From Lachnospiraceae bacterium (GTDB taxonomy: Bacteria; Bacillota; Clostridia; Lachnospirales; Lachnospiraceae): a stretch of DNA of 64,000 nt. Location of the stretch: the NCBI GenBank assembly GCA_024403455.1, contig JAKSRR010000007.1:44495-108494 (forward strand), written 5' to 3'. This document shows, in pieces, positions 35,220 through 45,336 of the stretch (position 1 is the stretch's first letter; every line of letters starts with the position of its first letter). The position numbers were made by a program, and so were the translations under genes. The notes beneath the pieces were generated by a model that made no database searches, was not told the origin of the DNA, and worked only from the letters and a program-made list of their open reading frames with translations.

Positions 35220-35233
35220 TATAGAATTCTATA
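35220..35233 (+). repeat. perfect 14-bp palindrome upstream of leuB
   Basis: TATAGAATTCTATA between yajC and leuB. It includes -10-like hexamers on both strands and could be an operator or part of a promoter for the leu-ilv genes. No clear -35 was found. Confidence 0.4.
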
Positions 35234-35244
35234 CGAAAAGCATG

Positions 35245-35278
35245 AAGGAAGGCGTGGAATTACCCTCGTCTTCCTTTT
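35245..35278 (+). terminator. terminator hairpin between yajC and leuB
   Basis: AAGGAAGGCGTGG pairs with the segment CCCTCGTCTTCCTT with one mismatch and one G-T pair, followed by TTTT. Only 39 bases remain before the leuB ATG, too few for a full promoter, so this hairpin may also act on transcripts reaching leuB. No T-box or leucine-codon leader was found. Confidence 0.7.
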
Positions 35279-35317
35279 GAATTTTACGACGATAAAAAGA
35301 ATGGAGCGTAAATTAAT

Positions 35318-36400
35318 ATGAAACTGAACATCGTATGTATCCCTGGTGATGGAATTGGTCCTGAAATCGTTGACCAGGCAAAGAAAGTATTAAACAAAGT
35401 GGCAGAGAAGTTTGGTCACGAAATGAATTTTGAAGACATTTTAATGGGTGGTGCATCCATCGATGTGCATGGTATTCCGTTAACGGATGAGGCAATTGCT
35501 ACTGCTAAGGCGGCAGATGCAGTACTCATGGGTTCCATTGGTGGTGATACCAATACGTCCCCTTGGTATAAGTTAGAGCCCAGTAAGCGCCCCGAAGCAG
35601 GTTTACTAAAGATTCGTAAGGCATTAAATTTATTTGCAAATCTTCGTCCTGCATATCTCTATCCTGAGTTAGCGGCAGCTTGTCCTTTAAAGGAAGCAAC
35701 TGCAGAAGCTGGTTTTGATATGTTAATTATGCGTGAGTTAACGGGTGGTCTTTATTTTGGTGAGAGACATACTACGGAAGAAAATGGTGTTCGTAAGGCA
35801 GTAGACACCCTTACCTATGATGAGAATGAAATTCGTCGTATTGCTATCAAGGGCTTTGATATTGCCATGAAGCGCAGAAAGAAAGTAACCAGCGTGGATA
35901 AGGCCAATGTGCTAGATTCCAGTCGTCTTTGGAGAGCAGTTGTCAATGAAGTTGCAAAAGACTATCCGGAAGTAACGGTAGAGCACATGTTGGTTGATAA
36001 CTGTGCAATGCAGTTAGTTAAGGATCCTGCACAGTTCGATGTTATTCTGACAGAGAATATGTTCGGTGACATCTTATCCGATGAGGCTTCTATGGTAACT
36101 GGTTCTATCGGAATGCTCAGCAGTGCATCCTTAAATGATACAAAGTTTGGTTTGTATGAGCCTTCCCACGGTTCTGCTCCTGATATTGCAGGAAAGAACT
36201 TGGCAAATCCTATTGCAACTGTACTTTCAGCAGCAATGATGCTTCGTTATACTTTTGATTTAGACAAGGAAGCTGATGCTATTGAAGACGCAGTGAAGAA
36301 GGTATTAGCAGACGGTATTCGTACCGGGGATATTTATTCCGAAGGATGCACCAAGGTTGGCTGCAAAGAGATGGGCGATGCCATTGTAGAAAGAATTTAA
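35318..36400 (+). CDS. leuB: 3-isopropylmalate dehydrogenase
   Basis: Third step of leucine synthesis, oxidative decarboxylation of 3-isopropylmalate with NAD. The 360-residue protein has the N-terminal [11 protein letters not shown], the substrate loop [17 protein letters not shown] and the NAD-binding [14 protein letters not shown]. It is the first of three branched-chain amino acid genes; leuA and leuCD are not in the window. Confidence 0.95.
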   Translation: MKLNIVCIPGDGIGPEIVDQAKKVLNKVAEKFGHEMNFEDILMGGASIDVHGIPLTDEAIATAKAADAVLMGSIGGDTNTSPWYKLEPSKRPEAGLLKIRKALNLFANLRPAYLYPELAAACPLKEATAEAGFDMLIMRELTGGLYFGERHTTEENGVRKAVDTLTYDENEIRRIAIKGFDIAMKRRKKVTSVDKANVLDSSRLWRAVVNEVAKDYPEVTVEHMLVDNCAMQLVKDPAQFDVILTENMFGDILSDEASMVTGSIGMLSSASLNDTKFGLYEPSHGSAPDIAGKNLANPIATVLSAAMMLRYTFDLDKEADAIEDAVKKVLADGIRTGDIYSEGCTKVGCKEMGDAIVERI

Positions 36401-36439
36401 TCTGTTCACACAGAATACTTGATAGAAAGGTGTAGAAAG

Positions 36440-38110
36440 ATGAGAAGTGATAACGTTAAGACTGGTGCACAGCAGGCACCTCACAGAAGTTTGTTTAATG
36501 CGCTTGGGTTCACCCAGGAAGAGATGAAAAAACCTATGGTAGGTATTGTCAGCTCTTATAATGAGATTGTTCCCGGCCATATGAATCTTGATAAGATTGT
36601 AAATGCTGTAAAGCTTGGCGTAGCAGAAGCCGGTGGTGTTCCCGTTGTTTTCCCTGCTATTGCTGTATGTGATGGTATTGCCATGGGACATGTTGGCATG
36701 AAGTATTCTTTGGTAACAAGAGACTTGATTGCGGATTCTACGGAGTGTATGGCTTTGGCACATCAGTTTGATGCGCTTGTTATGGTACCGAACTGTGATA
36801 AGAATGTTCCTGGTCTTTTGATGGCAGCTGCCAGATTAAATTTACCCACTGTATTTGTTTCTGGTGGTCCTATGCTTGCAGGTCATGTGAAAGGACACAA
36901 GACCAGTCTTTCTTCTATGTTTGAGGCTGTTGGAGCCCAGGCTGCAGGAAAGATGAGCGATGAGGATGTTCTTGAATTTGAGCAGAAGGCATGCCCTACC
37001 TGTGGTTCCTGCTCTGGTATGTATACGGCAAACTCCATGAACTGCTTAACAGAAGCATTAGGTATGGGGCTTCGTGGTAACGGAACCATCCCTGCTGTAT
37101 ATTCCGACAGAATTCGTCTTGCAAAGCATGCAGGTATGGCTGTTATGGATATGCTGAACAAGGGTATTACCGCGAGAGATATCTTAACCAAGGAAGCAAT
37201 TATCAATGCACTTACGGTGGATATGGCATTAGGATGTTCTACGAACTCTATGCTTCATTTACCTGCTATTGCACATGAAATCGGTTTTGATTTTGATATT
37301 GCATTTGCAAATGAAATCAGTGAGAAGACCCCCAACCTTTGCCATCTTGCACCTGCTGGTCCTACCTACATGGAGGATCTGAACGAAGCTGGTGGTGTAT
37401 ATGCAGTCATGAAACAGTTAGCAGATGCTGGGCTCATCAATACAGAACTGATGACCGTTTCCGGTAAGACTGTGGGTGAGAATATTAAGGACGCTAAGAA
37501 TCTTGATCCAGAAGTTATTCGTCCTATGGATAACCCTTATACCAAGACTGGCGGTCTTGCGGTTCTGAAGGGTAACCTTGCACCTGATGGTTCTGTAGTA
37601 AAGCGTTCTGCAGTTGTGCCTGAAATGCTTGTACATGAAGGACCTGCTAGAGTATTTAACTCTGAAGAGGATGCGATTGCTGCTATTAAGGGTGGAAAGA
37701 TTGTCGCTGGTGATGTTGTTGTTATTCGTTATGAAGGCCCTAAGGGTGGCCCTGGTATGAGAGAGATGCTGAATCCTACCTCTGCTATTGCAGGTATGGG
37801 ACTTGGATCCTCTGTAGCATTGATTACAGATGGTAGATTTTCTGGCGCAAGCCGTGGTGCTTCTATTGGTCATATTTCTCCAGAAGCTGCTGTTGGCGGA
37901 CCTATTGCATTCGTAGAAGAGGGAGATATCATTTCTATCGATATTCCTAACTATAAGTTGGATGTTAAGGTTTCTGAGGAAGTTCTTGCAGAGCGTAAAG
38001 CTAATTGGAAGCCTGTAGAGAAGGAAGTAAGCGGCTACCTTGCAAGATACCGTGAAATGACCACCTCCGGAAACAGAGGTGCTGTTATGAAAAGACCTGG
38101 TGAAAACTAA
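36440..38110 (+). CDS. ilvD: dihydroxy-acid dehydratase
   Basis: Iron-sulfur dehydratase in isoleucine, valine and leucine synthesis. The 556-residue protein has cluster-ligand cysteines in [10 protein letters not shown] and [18 protein letters not shown], plus the conserved [19 protein letters not shown]. The start is the ATG at 36440 after GAAAGGTG, 39 bases after leuB. Oxygen-labile clusters suit an anaerobe. Confidence 0.96.
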   Translation: MRSDNVKTGAQQAPHRSLFNALGFTQEEMKKPMVGIVSSYNEIVPGHMNLDKIVNAVKLGVAEAGGVPVVFPAIAVCDGIAMGHVGMKYSLVTRDLIADSTECMALAHQFDALVMVPNCDKNVPGLLMAAARLNLPTVFVSGGPMLAGHVKGHKTSLSSMFEAVGAQAAGKMSDEDVLEFEQKACPTCGSCSGMYTANSMNCLTEALGMGLRGNGTIPAVYSDRIRLAKHAGMAVMDMLNKGITARDILTKEAIINALTVDMALGCSTNSMLHLPAIAHEIGFDFDIAFANEISEKTPNLCHLAPAGPTYMEDLNEAGGVYAVMKQLADAGLINTELMTVSGKTVGENIKDAKNLDPEVIRPMDNPYTKTGGLAVLKGNLAPDGSVVKRSAVVPEMLVHEGPARVFNSEEDAIAAIKGGKIVAGDVVVIRYEGPKGGPGMREMLNPTSAIAGMGLGSSVALITDGRFSGASRGASIGHISPEAAVGGPIAFVEEGDIISIDIPNYKLDVKVSEEVLAERKANWKPVEKEVSGYLARYREMTTSGNRGAVMKRPGEN

Positions 38111-38157
38111 GTAGAAGGCGCGAAGAAGCATAATTTTTATGTAAGGAGTTATTGATC

Positions 38158-39843
38158 ATGCAGTTAACAGGATCACAGATTGTAATCGAATGTTTAAAGG
38201 AGCAGGGCGTAGATACTGTATTTGGCTACCCTGGAGGAACCATTTTAAATATTTATGATGAATTATATAAGCATGCGGATGAGATTAACCATGTACTAAC
38301 TAGCCATGAGCAGGGCGCAGCACATGCGGCAGACGGTTATGCAAGAGCCACTGGTAAGGTGGGGGTATGTATGGCGACTTCCGGACCTGGTGCAACCAAT
38401 TTAGTTACTGGTATTGCTACAGCATTTATGGATAGTACCCCCTTGGTTGCAATCACTGCAAACCAGATTCTGCCTCTGATTGGTAAGGATTCCTTCCAGG
38501 AGGTAGATATTGCGGGCGTTGTGATGCCAATTACCAAGCACAGCTTTATGGTAAAGGATATTAATGAACTGGCAGATACCATTCGTAAGGCATTTTATAT
38601 TGCTAAGTCTGGTCGTCCTGGTCCAGTCCTTGTAGATATTACTAAGGATGTAACCGCAGCTTCCTGTGAATTTGAAGCGATAAAGCCCCAGGAAGTTCCT
38701 GTGGTTCAGGAATACACAAAGGAAGATATTGCAGAAGTCGCAAAGATTATTGAAGCATCTAAAATGCCCTTCATCTTTGTTGGTGGTGGTGCAGTTCTTT
38801 CCGGTGCTTCTGAGGAAGTTAGAGCTCTTGCAAAGAAAATCGATGCGCCTGTATGTGATACCCTTATGGGAAAAGGTGCATTTGATGCCTACGATGATTT
38901 ATATACTGGTATGCTTGGTATGCACGGTACAAAGACATCCAACCTTGGTGTGTCAAAGTGTGATCTTTTAATTGCTCTTGGTGCAAGATTTTCGGACCGT
39001 GTTATTTCTAATGCAGCCACCTTTGCAAAGAATGCTAAAGTGGTGCATATTGATATTGATGCGGCAGAAATCAATAAGAATATCAAAGCGGATAAGTCTG
39101 TAGTAGGTGATTTAAAGGTCGTATTAAAAGACTTGATTGCGGCTGTATCTGAGCAGAAGCATGAAGCTTGGATTAACGAAATCAAAACTATGAAAGAAGA
39201 AAAGCCTCTTGCTTACGAACAGGATAAGCTAACTTGTCCTTATATCATTGAGACTTTGGACAAGGTAACGGAAGGAAAGGCCATTGTAACCACAGACGTT
39301 GGACAGCATCAGATGTGGGCATCCCAGTTCTACAGATATACGGAGCCTCGTACCTTCTTATCTTCCGGTGGCCTTGGAACCATGGGATTTGGTCTTGGGG
39401 CATGTATCGGTGCAAAGTATGGTCGTCCTGATAAGGTTTGCGTTAATATCACTGGTGATGGCTGCTTCCGTATGAATATGCAGGAACTAGCTACCGCGTC
39501 CAGATATAATGTTCCGATTATTGAAATTATCATCAATAATCACGTTCTTGGTATGGTTCGTCAGTGGCAGACTCTTTTCTATGATAAGAGATACAGTAAC
39601 ACAGTATTGAACGATAAGGCTGATTTCGTGAAGGTAGCAGAAGGTCTTGGATGTAAGGCAATTCGAGTTACGAAAAAGGAAGAGGTTGAACCAGCTCTTC
39701 GTGAGGCACTTGCTGCAGGTTGCCCTGTAGTGCTAGATTGCTTCATCGAAGAAGATGACAAGGTATTCCCTATGGTACCTGGTGGAAAGCCGATTTCCGA
39801 TGCCTTTGATGCTAAGGATTTGGCGGCAAAGGGGCAGAACTAA
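38158..39843 (+). CDS. ilvB: acetolactate synthase, large (catalytic) subunit
   Basis: Thiamine-diphosphate enzyme that makes acetolactate or acetohydroxybutyrate. The 561-residue protein has the catalytic glutamate region HEQGAAHAADGYARATGK, the FAD-binding middle domain and the ThDP motif beginning GDGCFRMN and ending NNHVLG. AAGGAG precedes the ATG at 38158. The small regulatory subunit (ilvN) does not follow, so feedback control must come from a gene elsewhere or be absent. The biosynthetic role is supported by the neighbours leuB and ilvD. Confidence 0.93.
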   Translation: MQLTGSQIVIECLKEQGVDTVFGYPGGTILNIYDELYKHADEINHVLTSHEQGAAHAADGYARATGKVGVCMATSGPGATNLVTGIATAFMDSTPLVAITANQILPLIGKDSFQEVDIAGVVMPITKHSFMVKDINELADTIRKAFYIAKSGRPGPVLVDITKDVTAASCEFEAIKPQEVPVVQEYTKEDIAEVAKIIEASKMPFIFVGGGAVLSGASEEVRALAKKIDAPVCDTLMGKGAFDAYDDLYTGMLGMHGTKTSNLGVSKCDLLIALGARFSDRVISNAATFAKNAKVVHIDIDAAEINKNIKADKSVVGDLKVVLKDLIAAVSEQKHEAWINEIKTMKEEKPLAYEQDKLTCPYIIETLDKVTEGKAIVTTDVGQHQMWASQFYRYTEPRTFLSSGGLGTMGFGLGACIGAKYGRPDKVCVNITGDGCFRMNMQELATASRYNVPIIEIIINNHVLGMVRQWQTLFYDKRYSNTVLNDKADFVKVAEGLGCKAIRVTKKEEVEPALREALAAGCPVVLDCFIEEDDKVFPMVPGGKPISDAFDAKDLAAKGQN

Positions 39844-39853
39844 CTACCCTTAG

Positions 39854-39882
39854 TTGCAGAAAATGAGTAACTCGTGTAACAT
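39854..39882 (+). promoter_or_regulatory. probable promoter of serC-serA
   Basis: TTGCAG at 39854-39859, 17 bases, TAACAT at 39877-39882. The rest of the 107-base gap is AT-rich with an ATTC-type short repeat. Confidence 0.45.
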
Positions 39883-39950
39883 TATAGATTGAGTGAAACA
39901 TTCATTCATTGAAATGATTATTATGTGCGATGCACAAAAGGAGGATAAAA

Positions 39951-41033
39951 ATGGGAAGAGTTTATAATTTCTCAGCAGGTCCTGCGGTTTTACCGGAGGA
40001 AGTATTACAGGAAGCAGCAGCAGAAATGATGGATTACAAGGGATCTGGTCAGTCCGTAATGGAAATGAGCCACAGATCCAAAGTTTACGATACCATTATT
40101 AAGGAAGCAGAAGCAGATCTTCGCGACCTTATGAATATCCCTGACAACTATAAGGTACTTTTCTTACAGGGTGGTGCTTCTCAGTTCTTTGCTGAAGTTC
40201 CCATGAATATGATGAAGAATAAGAAGGCTGGTTATATTGTAACTGGTCAGTGGGCTAAGAAGGCTTATCAGGAAGCAAAGATTTATGGTGAAGCTGTAGA
40301 GCTTGCTTCTTCCGCAGACAAGACTTTCTCCTATATTCCTGATTGTAGTGATCTTCCTATCACCGATGATATGGATTATGTATACATCTGTGAGAACAAT
40401 ACTATCTATGGTACAAAATATAAGACTCTGCCCAATACCAAGGGTAAGGTTTTAGTATCTGATGTTTCTTCTTGCTTCTTATCTGAGCCTGTAGATGTAA
40501 CTAAGTATGGCGTAATCTATGGTGGTGTTCAGAAGAACGTTGGTCCTGCTGGTTGCGTTATTGCAATTATTAGAGAGGATTTAATTACAGACGAGTGCTT
40601 ACCTGGCACACCTACCATGCTTAAGTGGAAGACCCAGGCAGACAACGATTCCCTCTATAACACTCCTCCTTGCTACACAATCTACATCTGCGGTAAGGTA
40701 TTCAAGTGGCTCAAGAAGATGGGCGGCTTAGAGGCTATGAAGAAGTTAAACGAAGAGAAGGCAAAGATTCTCTATGATTTCCTTGATTCTTCTGAAATGT
40801 TTAAGGGTACTGTTGTTAAGGAAGATCGTTCCTTAATGAACGTTCCTTTTGTAACTGGCAACGATGAGTTAGATGCTAAGTTCGTAAAGGCTGCTACCGA
40901 GGCTGGATTTGTAAACTTAAAGGGTCACAGATCCGTTGGTGGTATGAGAGCATCCATTTACAATGCAATGCCTATTGAAGGTGTAAAGGCTCTTGTTGAG
41001 TTCATGAAGAAGTTTGAAGAGGAGAACAAATAA
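39951..41033 (+). CDS. serC: phosphoserine aminotransferase
   Basis: PLP enzyme converting 3-phosphohydroxypyruvate to phosphoserine, using glutamate as amino donor. The 360-residue protein begins with the family signature YNFSAGPAVLPEEVL, and GGVQKNVGPAG carries the PLP lysine. MSHRSKVYD is also typical. The ATG at 39951 follows AAAAGGAGG. Its stop overlaps the serA start (TAATG). Confidence 0.96.
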   Translation: MGRVYNFSAGPAVLPEEVLQEAAAEMMDYKGSGQSVMEMSHRSKVYDTIIKEAEADLRDLMNIPDNYKVLFLQGGASQFFAEVPMNMMKNKKAGYIVTGQWAKKAYQEAKIYGEAVELASSADKTFSYIPDCSDLPITDDMDYVYICENNTIYGTKYKTLPNTKGKVLVSDVSSCFLSEPVDVTKYGVIYGGVQKNVGPAGCVIAIIREDLITDECLPGTPTMLKWKTQADNDSLYNTPPCYTIYICGKVFKWLKKMGGLEAMKKLNEEKAKILYDFLDSSEMFKGTVVKEDRSLMNVPFVTGNDELDAKFVKAATEAGFVNLKGHRSVGGMRASIYNAMPIEGVKALVEFMKKFEEENK

Positions 41034-42196
41034 TGTATAAGTATCATTGCCTTAATCCTATTTCCAATGTAGGTCTTGTGAATTTTACAAACGCTTATGC
41101 AAAGACTGAGAATGTTGCAGAAGCAGATGGTATTTTGGTTCGTAGTGCAGCAATGCATGATATGGAACTCCCTAAGGATCTTCTCTGCGTAGCTAGAGCA
41201 GGTGCTGGAGTAAATAATATTCCTTTAGACAAGTGTGCAGAGCAGGGTGTTGTAGTATTCAATACTCCTGGTGCTAATGCAAATGCAGTAAAGGAACTTG
41301 TACTTGCAGGTATGCTTCTTGCCGCACGTGATATCGTAGGTGGTATTGAATGGGTGAAGGGTGCCGCTGCAGATGAGAATATTGCAAAGACTGCAGAAAA
41401 GGAAAAGAAGAATTTTGCTGGTGGTGAAATCGCTGGTAAGAAGCTTGGTGTTATTGGTCTTGGTGCTATTGGTGTAAAGGTAGCGAATGCGGCATTAGAG
41501 CTTGGTATGGAAGTATATGGTTACGACCCTTATCTTTCTGTAAAGGCAGCATGGAGTCTTGATTCCAAGGTAAAGAATGTAGCAGATGTAAATGATATCT
41601 ATAAAGCTTGCGACTATATTACTATTCATGTTCCTGCAATGGATGCAACCAAGGGTATGATTAACGCAGATGCTATTGCACAGATGAAGAACGGCGTCGT
41701 TCTGTTAAACTTTGCGCGTGATCTTCTTTGCAATGAAAAGGATATCTTAGATGGCATTGGTACTGGTAAGGTTGCAAAGTATGTGACTGACTTCCCGAAT
41801 CCTACCACTGCTGGTAAGGCTGGATGTATTGTTATTCCTCATCTTGGTGCTTCTACCGAAGAGGCAGAAGATAACTGTGCAAAGATGGCTGTTGCAGAGA
41901 TGATGGATTATATTGAGAATGGTAACATTGTTAACTCTGTAAACTATCCTGCAGTGGATATGGGTGTATGCTCTACCGCAGCGCGTATTACCATCTGCCA
42001 CAAGAATACAGAGAATATGCTGACCAAGTTTACTGGGGCATTTGGTGATAAGGGTATCAATATTTCTAATATCCTCAGCAAGTCCCGTGGAGATTATGCA
42101 TATACCATGATTGATGCTGATCAGGCTGCTACGGATGATATTGTAAATACCGTTAAGGCAATTGATGGTGTGATTAAGGTACGTGTTGTAAAGTAA
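41033..42196 (+). CDS. serA: D-3-phosphoglycerate dehydrogenase with ACT domain
   Basis: First enzyme of serine synthesis. The 387-residue protein has the NAD-binding motif GVIGLGAIGVKVANAA, the catalytic arginine region (LLNFARD), the acidic residue and the VIPHLGASTEEAE histidine. The C-terminal ACT domain (about 318-387) begins RITICHKN and is the usual serine-sensing module. It is coupled to serC by a one-base overlap. Confidence 0.95.
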   Translation: MYKYHCLNPISNVGLVNFTNAYAKTENVAEADGILVRSAAMHDMELPKDLLCVARAGAGVNNIPLDKCAEQGVVVFNTPGANANAVKELVLAGMLLAARDIVGGIEWVKGAAADENIAKTAEKEKKNFAGGEIAGKKLGVIGLGAIGVKVANAALELGMEVYGYDPYLSVKAAWSLDSKVKNVADVNDIYKACDYITIHVPAMDATKGMINADAIAQMKNGVVLLNFARDLLCNEKDILDGIGTGKVAKYVTDFPNPTTAGKAGCIVIPHLGASTEEAEDNCAKMAVAEMMDYIENGNIVNSVNYPAVDMGVCSTAARITICHKNTENMLTKFTGAFGDKGINISNILSKSRGDYAYTMIDADQAATDDIVNTVKAIDGVIKVRVVK

Positions 42197-42213
42197 TTCT
42201 ATTTATAAATGTT

Positions 42214-42254
42214 GGGCGTCCAAAGGAGAGTACTTCTTATGGACGCCTGTTTTA
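42214..42254 (+). terminator. serCA terminator, ahead of glmS
   Basis: GGGCGTCC (42214-42221) pairs with GGACGCCT (42241-42248), loop 19 bases, followed by GTTTTA. It lies 17 bases before the glmS start. No glmS ribozyme core was found in the 74-base gap. Confidence 0.7.
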
Positions 42255-42270
42255 GAAAAAGGAGCCGTTT

Positions 42271-44109
42271 ATGTGTGGTATTGTAGGCTATATTGGAGAT
42301 AAAAATGCAGCCCCTATCTTATTGGAGAGTCTTGCGAAGTTAGAGTATCGCGGATATGATTCTGCTGGTATTGCAGTTCGCAATGACAGTGAGATTCCTA
42401 CTATCGTAAAAGCAAAGGGAAGATTAAAAGAGTTATCTGATAAGACCGATGGAGGCAATGCTGTTCTTGGAACCTGCGGTATCGGACATACTAGATGGGC
42501 AACCCATGGAGAGCCCTCGGAGATTAATGCACATCCCCATGCCAGTGATGACATGAATGTTGTAGGTGTGCACAATGGTATTATTGAATCTTACAATGAG
42601 ATTAAAGAAAAGCTATCTAAGAAGGGATACAAGTTCTATTCTCAGACAGATACTGAGGCATTAATCAAGTATATTGATTATTACTACAAGAAATACCAGA
42701 TGGGACCCATTGATGCAATCGCAAAGACGCTTGTACGTATTCGTGGTTCCTATGCCCTTGCGGTTATGTTTAAGGATTATCCTGGTGAGATTTATGTAGC
42801 TCGTAAGGATAGCCCTATGATTTTAGGAACCCAGAATGGTGAGTCCTTCATTGCTTCTGATGTTCCGGCTATTCTGAAATACAGTAGAACCGTTTACTAT
42901 ATTGATAATATGGAAATGGCCTGCGTAAAGGGCGGCGATATTACCTTCTACAACTTAGATGGTGATACAGTTAAGAAAGATCCTGTGGAGATTGACTGGA
43001 ATGCAGAGGCTGCAGAAAAAGGCGGTTATGAGCATTTCATGATGAAGGAAATCCATGAACAGCCCAAGTCCATTAAGGACACCATGAATTCCGTACTAAC
43101 GGATGGAAAGATTGATTTAAGCGCTCTCAATATTACGGATGAAGAGTTAAAGAAGATTAATTCTATTCATATTGTAGCCTGTGGATCAGCTTACCATGTT
43201 GGTGTGGTATTGCAGTATGTGATTGAGGATCTGGCAAGAGTACATGTCAGAGTGGAACTGGCATCGGAATTCCGTTATAGAAAACCTATTTTATATCCAG
43301 ATGATTTAGTGATTGTAATCAGTCAGTCTGGGGAGACAGCAGACACACTGGCAGCACTTCGTGAAGCCAAGTCACAAGGCATTAAAACGATGGGTATCGT
43401 TAATGTCGTAGGAAGTTCTATAGCCCGTGAGGCGGACAGTGTATTTTATACTGTGGCAGGACCGGAAATTGCGGTTGCAACGACCAAGGCCTATAGTGCG
43501 CAGTTAATTGCTGGATATATGTTAGCACTGCATCTTGCAGAAGTTCGTGGTACATTAACGAAAGAGCAAATCGATAGCTATCTTGCTGAAATCCAGGCGA
43601 TTCCGGAAAAGATAGAAAGTATTCTGGAGAATAAGGAAAGATTACAGTGGTTCGCATCTAAGTTTGCCAGTGCCAATGATATTTTCTTCCTTGGCCGAGG
43701 GATTGATTATGCAATCAGTCTGGAAGGTAGCCTTAAGATGAAGGAGATTAGCTATATTCATAGTGAGGCATATGCAGCAGGTGAGCTTAAGCATGGAACC
43801 ATCAGTTTGATTGAGGATGGAACTATTGTGATTAGTGTACTTACCCAGGATGACTTATTTGAAAAGATGATTAGCAACATGGTAGAGGTTAAGAGTCGCG
43901 GTGCCTACCTTATGGGCTTAACCGATAATGGTCATTTCACCATTGAGGATACGGCAGACTTTACATTCTATATTCCTAGAATTGATGACCATTTTGCAGC
44001 AAGTCTTGCAGTTGTTCCGCTTCAGATTCTTGGATATTATGTCAGCGTTGCAAGAGGTTTGGATGTAGATAAGCCAAGAAATCTAGCAAAGAGTGTTACG
44101 GTGGAGTAG
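42271..44109 (+). CDS. glmS: glutamine-fructose-6-phosphate aminotransferase
   Basis: Makes glucosamine-6-phosphate from fructose-6-phosphate and glutamine, entering cell-wall precursor synthesis. The 612-residue protein has a class II amidotransferase domain with nucleophile Cys2 (MCGIVGYIG). Two SIS sugar-isomerase domains follow (about 285-420 and 455-600), with GSAYHVG, SQSGETADTLAAL and the C-terminal KPRNLAKSVTVE. AAAAAGGAG lies upstream. First member of the glutamine-using gene island. Confidence 0.97.
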   Translation: MCGIVGYIGDKNAAPILLESLAKLEYRGYDSAGIAVRNDSEIPTIVKAKGRLKELSDKTDGGNAVLGTCGIGHTRWATHGEPSEINAHPHASDDMNVVGVHNGIIESYNEIKEKLSKKGYKFYSQTDTEALIKYIDYYYKKYQMGPIDAIAKTLVRIRGSYALAVMFKDYPGEIYVARKDSPMILGTQNGESFIASDVPAILKYSRTVYYIDNMEMACVKGGDITFYNLDGDTVKKDPVEIDWNAEAAEKGGYEHFMMKEIHEQPKSIKDTMNSVLTDGKIDLSALNITDEELKKINSIHIVACGSAYHVGVVLQYVIEDLARVHVRVELASEFRYRKPILYPDDLVIVISQSGETADTLAALREAKSQGIKTMGIVNVVGSSIAREADSVFYTVAGPEIAVATTKAYSAQLIAGYMLALHLAEVRGTLTKEQIDSYLAEIQAIPEKIESILENKERLQWFASKFASANDIFFLGRGIDYAISLEGSLKMKEISYIHSEAYAAGELKHGTISLIEDGTIVISVLTQDDLFEKMISNMVEVKSRGAYLMGLTDNGHFTIEDTADFTFYIPRIDDHFAASLAVVPLQILGYYVSVARGLDVDKPRNLAKSVTVE

Positions 44110-44119
44110 TCCCTGGTGC

Positions 44120-44148
44120 TTTACAAAAATGGGCGTAAGGTTTAGAAT
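44120..44148 (+). promoter_or_regulatory. promoter of carAB
   Basis: TTTACA at 44120-44125, 17 bases, TAGAAT at 44143-44148. The predicted start near 44155 is about 10 bases before the ANTAR-like hairpin. Confidence 0.65.
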
Positions 44149-44164
44149 ATCTCTAATATATGGA

Positions 44165-44213
44165 AAGACAAAGGCGTCTTGAAGAAAGCTTTCTTCAAGA
44201 CGCGATTTTTTTT
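44165..44213 (+). promoter_or_regulatory. ANTAR-type hairpin overlapping a terminator, carA leader
   Basis: AAGAC (44165-44169), loop AAAGGC, GTCTT (44176-44180): a 5-bp stem with a hexaloop having A1 and G4. The last loop bases and the 3' arm are also the start of the terminator's 5' arm, GCGTCTTGAAGAAAG (44174-44188), which pairs perfectly with 44189-44203 and is followed by eight T. The two folds exclude each other. Stabilising the small hairpin would allow read-through into carA at 44230. Confidence 0.75.
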
Positions 44214-44229
44214 CTGAAAGGTGACAAAC

Positions 44230-45336
44230 ATGAGCGAAAAAAAGCGAAAAAAAATCATTTTGGAAGATGGTACCGAGTTTGTAGGAACTGGATTTGGCGC
44301 GGACAAAGAGATTATTACGGAGTTCGTTTTTAATACATCCATGGTAGGATACCAGGAAATATTGTCGGATCCATCCTATACTGACCAAATGGTAGTGATG
44401 ACCTATCCGCTAATTGGTAATTATGGTATGAACGATGATGATTATGAATGCAAGCATCCGTCCATTTCTGGAATGATTGTCAGAGATTATAATGATGAAC
44501 CAAGTAACTGCCGATGCACTGAGTCTTTAGATAGTGTTATGAAAAGATTTGGCATTGTGGGTATTGAGGGTATTGATACAAGAAAAATGACAAGACACCT
44601 TCGCGATATTGGTAGCTGTCTTGGAATCATTACAGAGGAAAACTGCAAAGTAGAGGAGGCTTTAGAAAAAATAAAAGCTTATCAGGTACCTCATGATGCA
44701 GTGCAGAGAGTGAGTACAAAAGAAATCTATACCATGGGAAAGAAAGAAGAAAGTTCTTACCATGTTGTTGCCATTGACTGTGGCATGAAGGAAAATATTC
44801 CCCGTATGATGGTGCAGAAGGGATGCTTTGTTACGATTGTTCCCTGGGACACTAGTGCAGAAGCTATACTGAACATGAAACCGGATGGAGTCTTTGTTTC
44901 CAATGGACCTGGAGATCCTCAGGATGTGACTGCGACTATAAAAACATTGAAAGATCTGCAGGGTAAAATCCCTGTTTTTGGCATTTGCCTAGGACATCAG
45001 ATGATTTCCCTTTCCTATGGAGCGGAAACCTATAAATTAAAATTTGGTCATCGTGGTGGTAATCATCCAGTAAAGAATCTTCTATCAGATAAGATTGAAA
45101 TTACTTCTCAGAATCATTCCTATGCTGTAAAAGACGAGAGTGTTCTGAATACAGCACTTGAAGTTACCCATGTAAATTTATTAGATAACACAATAGAAGG
45201 TGTACGATGCCAGAAAGACTATGTGGCTTCCGTGCAGTATCATCCAGAAAGCGCACCTGGTCCGCAGGACAGTGCTTATCTTTTTGATGTGTTTACAGAA
45301 TTAATGAATAGCTGGAAGGAGAAGAAAAATGCCTAA
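44230..45336 (+). CDS. carA: carbamoyl-phosphate synthase, small (glutaminase) subunit
   Basis: Supplies ammonia from glutamine to CarB for pyrimidine and arginine synthesis. The 368-residue protein has the N-terminal CarA domain ([13 protein letters not shown]) and a class I amidotransferase domain with nucleophile in FGICLGHQM and HPESAPGP. The ATG at 44230 is preferred over a GTG three codons upstream because AAAGGTG then sits at the right distance. The last 8 bases overlap carB. A terminator and small hairpin in the leader suggest nitrogen-dependent attenuation. Confidence 0.95.
   Translation: MSEKKRKKIILEDGTEFVGTGFGADKEIITEFVFNTSMVGYQEILSDPSYTDQMVVMTYPLIGNYGMNDDDYECKHPSISGMIVRDYNDEPSNCRCTESLDSVMKRFGIVGIEGIDTRKMTRHLRDIGSCLGIITEENCKVEEALEKIKAYQVPHDAVQRVSTKEIYTMGKKEESSYHVVAIDCGMKENIPRMMVQKGCFVTIVPWDTSAEAILNMKPDGVFVSNGPGDPQDVTATIKTLKDLQGKIPVFGICLGHQMISLSYGAETYKLKFGHRGGNHPVKNLLSDKIEITSQNHSYAVKDESVLNTALEVTHVNLLDNTIEGVRCQKDYVASVQYHPESAPGPQDSAYLFDVFTELMNSWKEKKNA

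Noticed and set aside
37418-38131. 237-codon antisense frame over ilvD
   Set aside because: Opposite a highly conserved enzyme and of low-complexity shadow composition; no ribosome site.
42214-42254. CAAAGGAG in the glmS leader as a sixth ANTAR hexaloop
   Set aside because: The AAAGGA would not be closed by a proper stem (C-A mismatch at the second pair) and lies in the terminator loop rather than overlapping its 5' arm.
42197-42270. glmS ribozyme upstream of glmS
   Set aside because: The gap is only 74 bases and is filled by a simple terminator hairpin; the conserved ribozyme core is not present.
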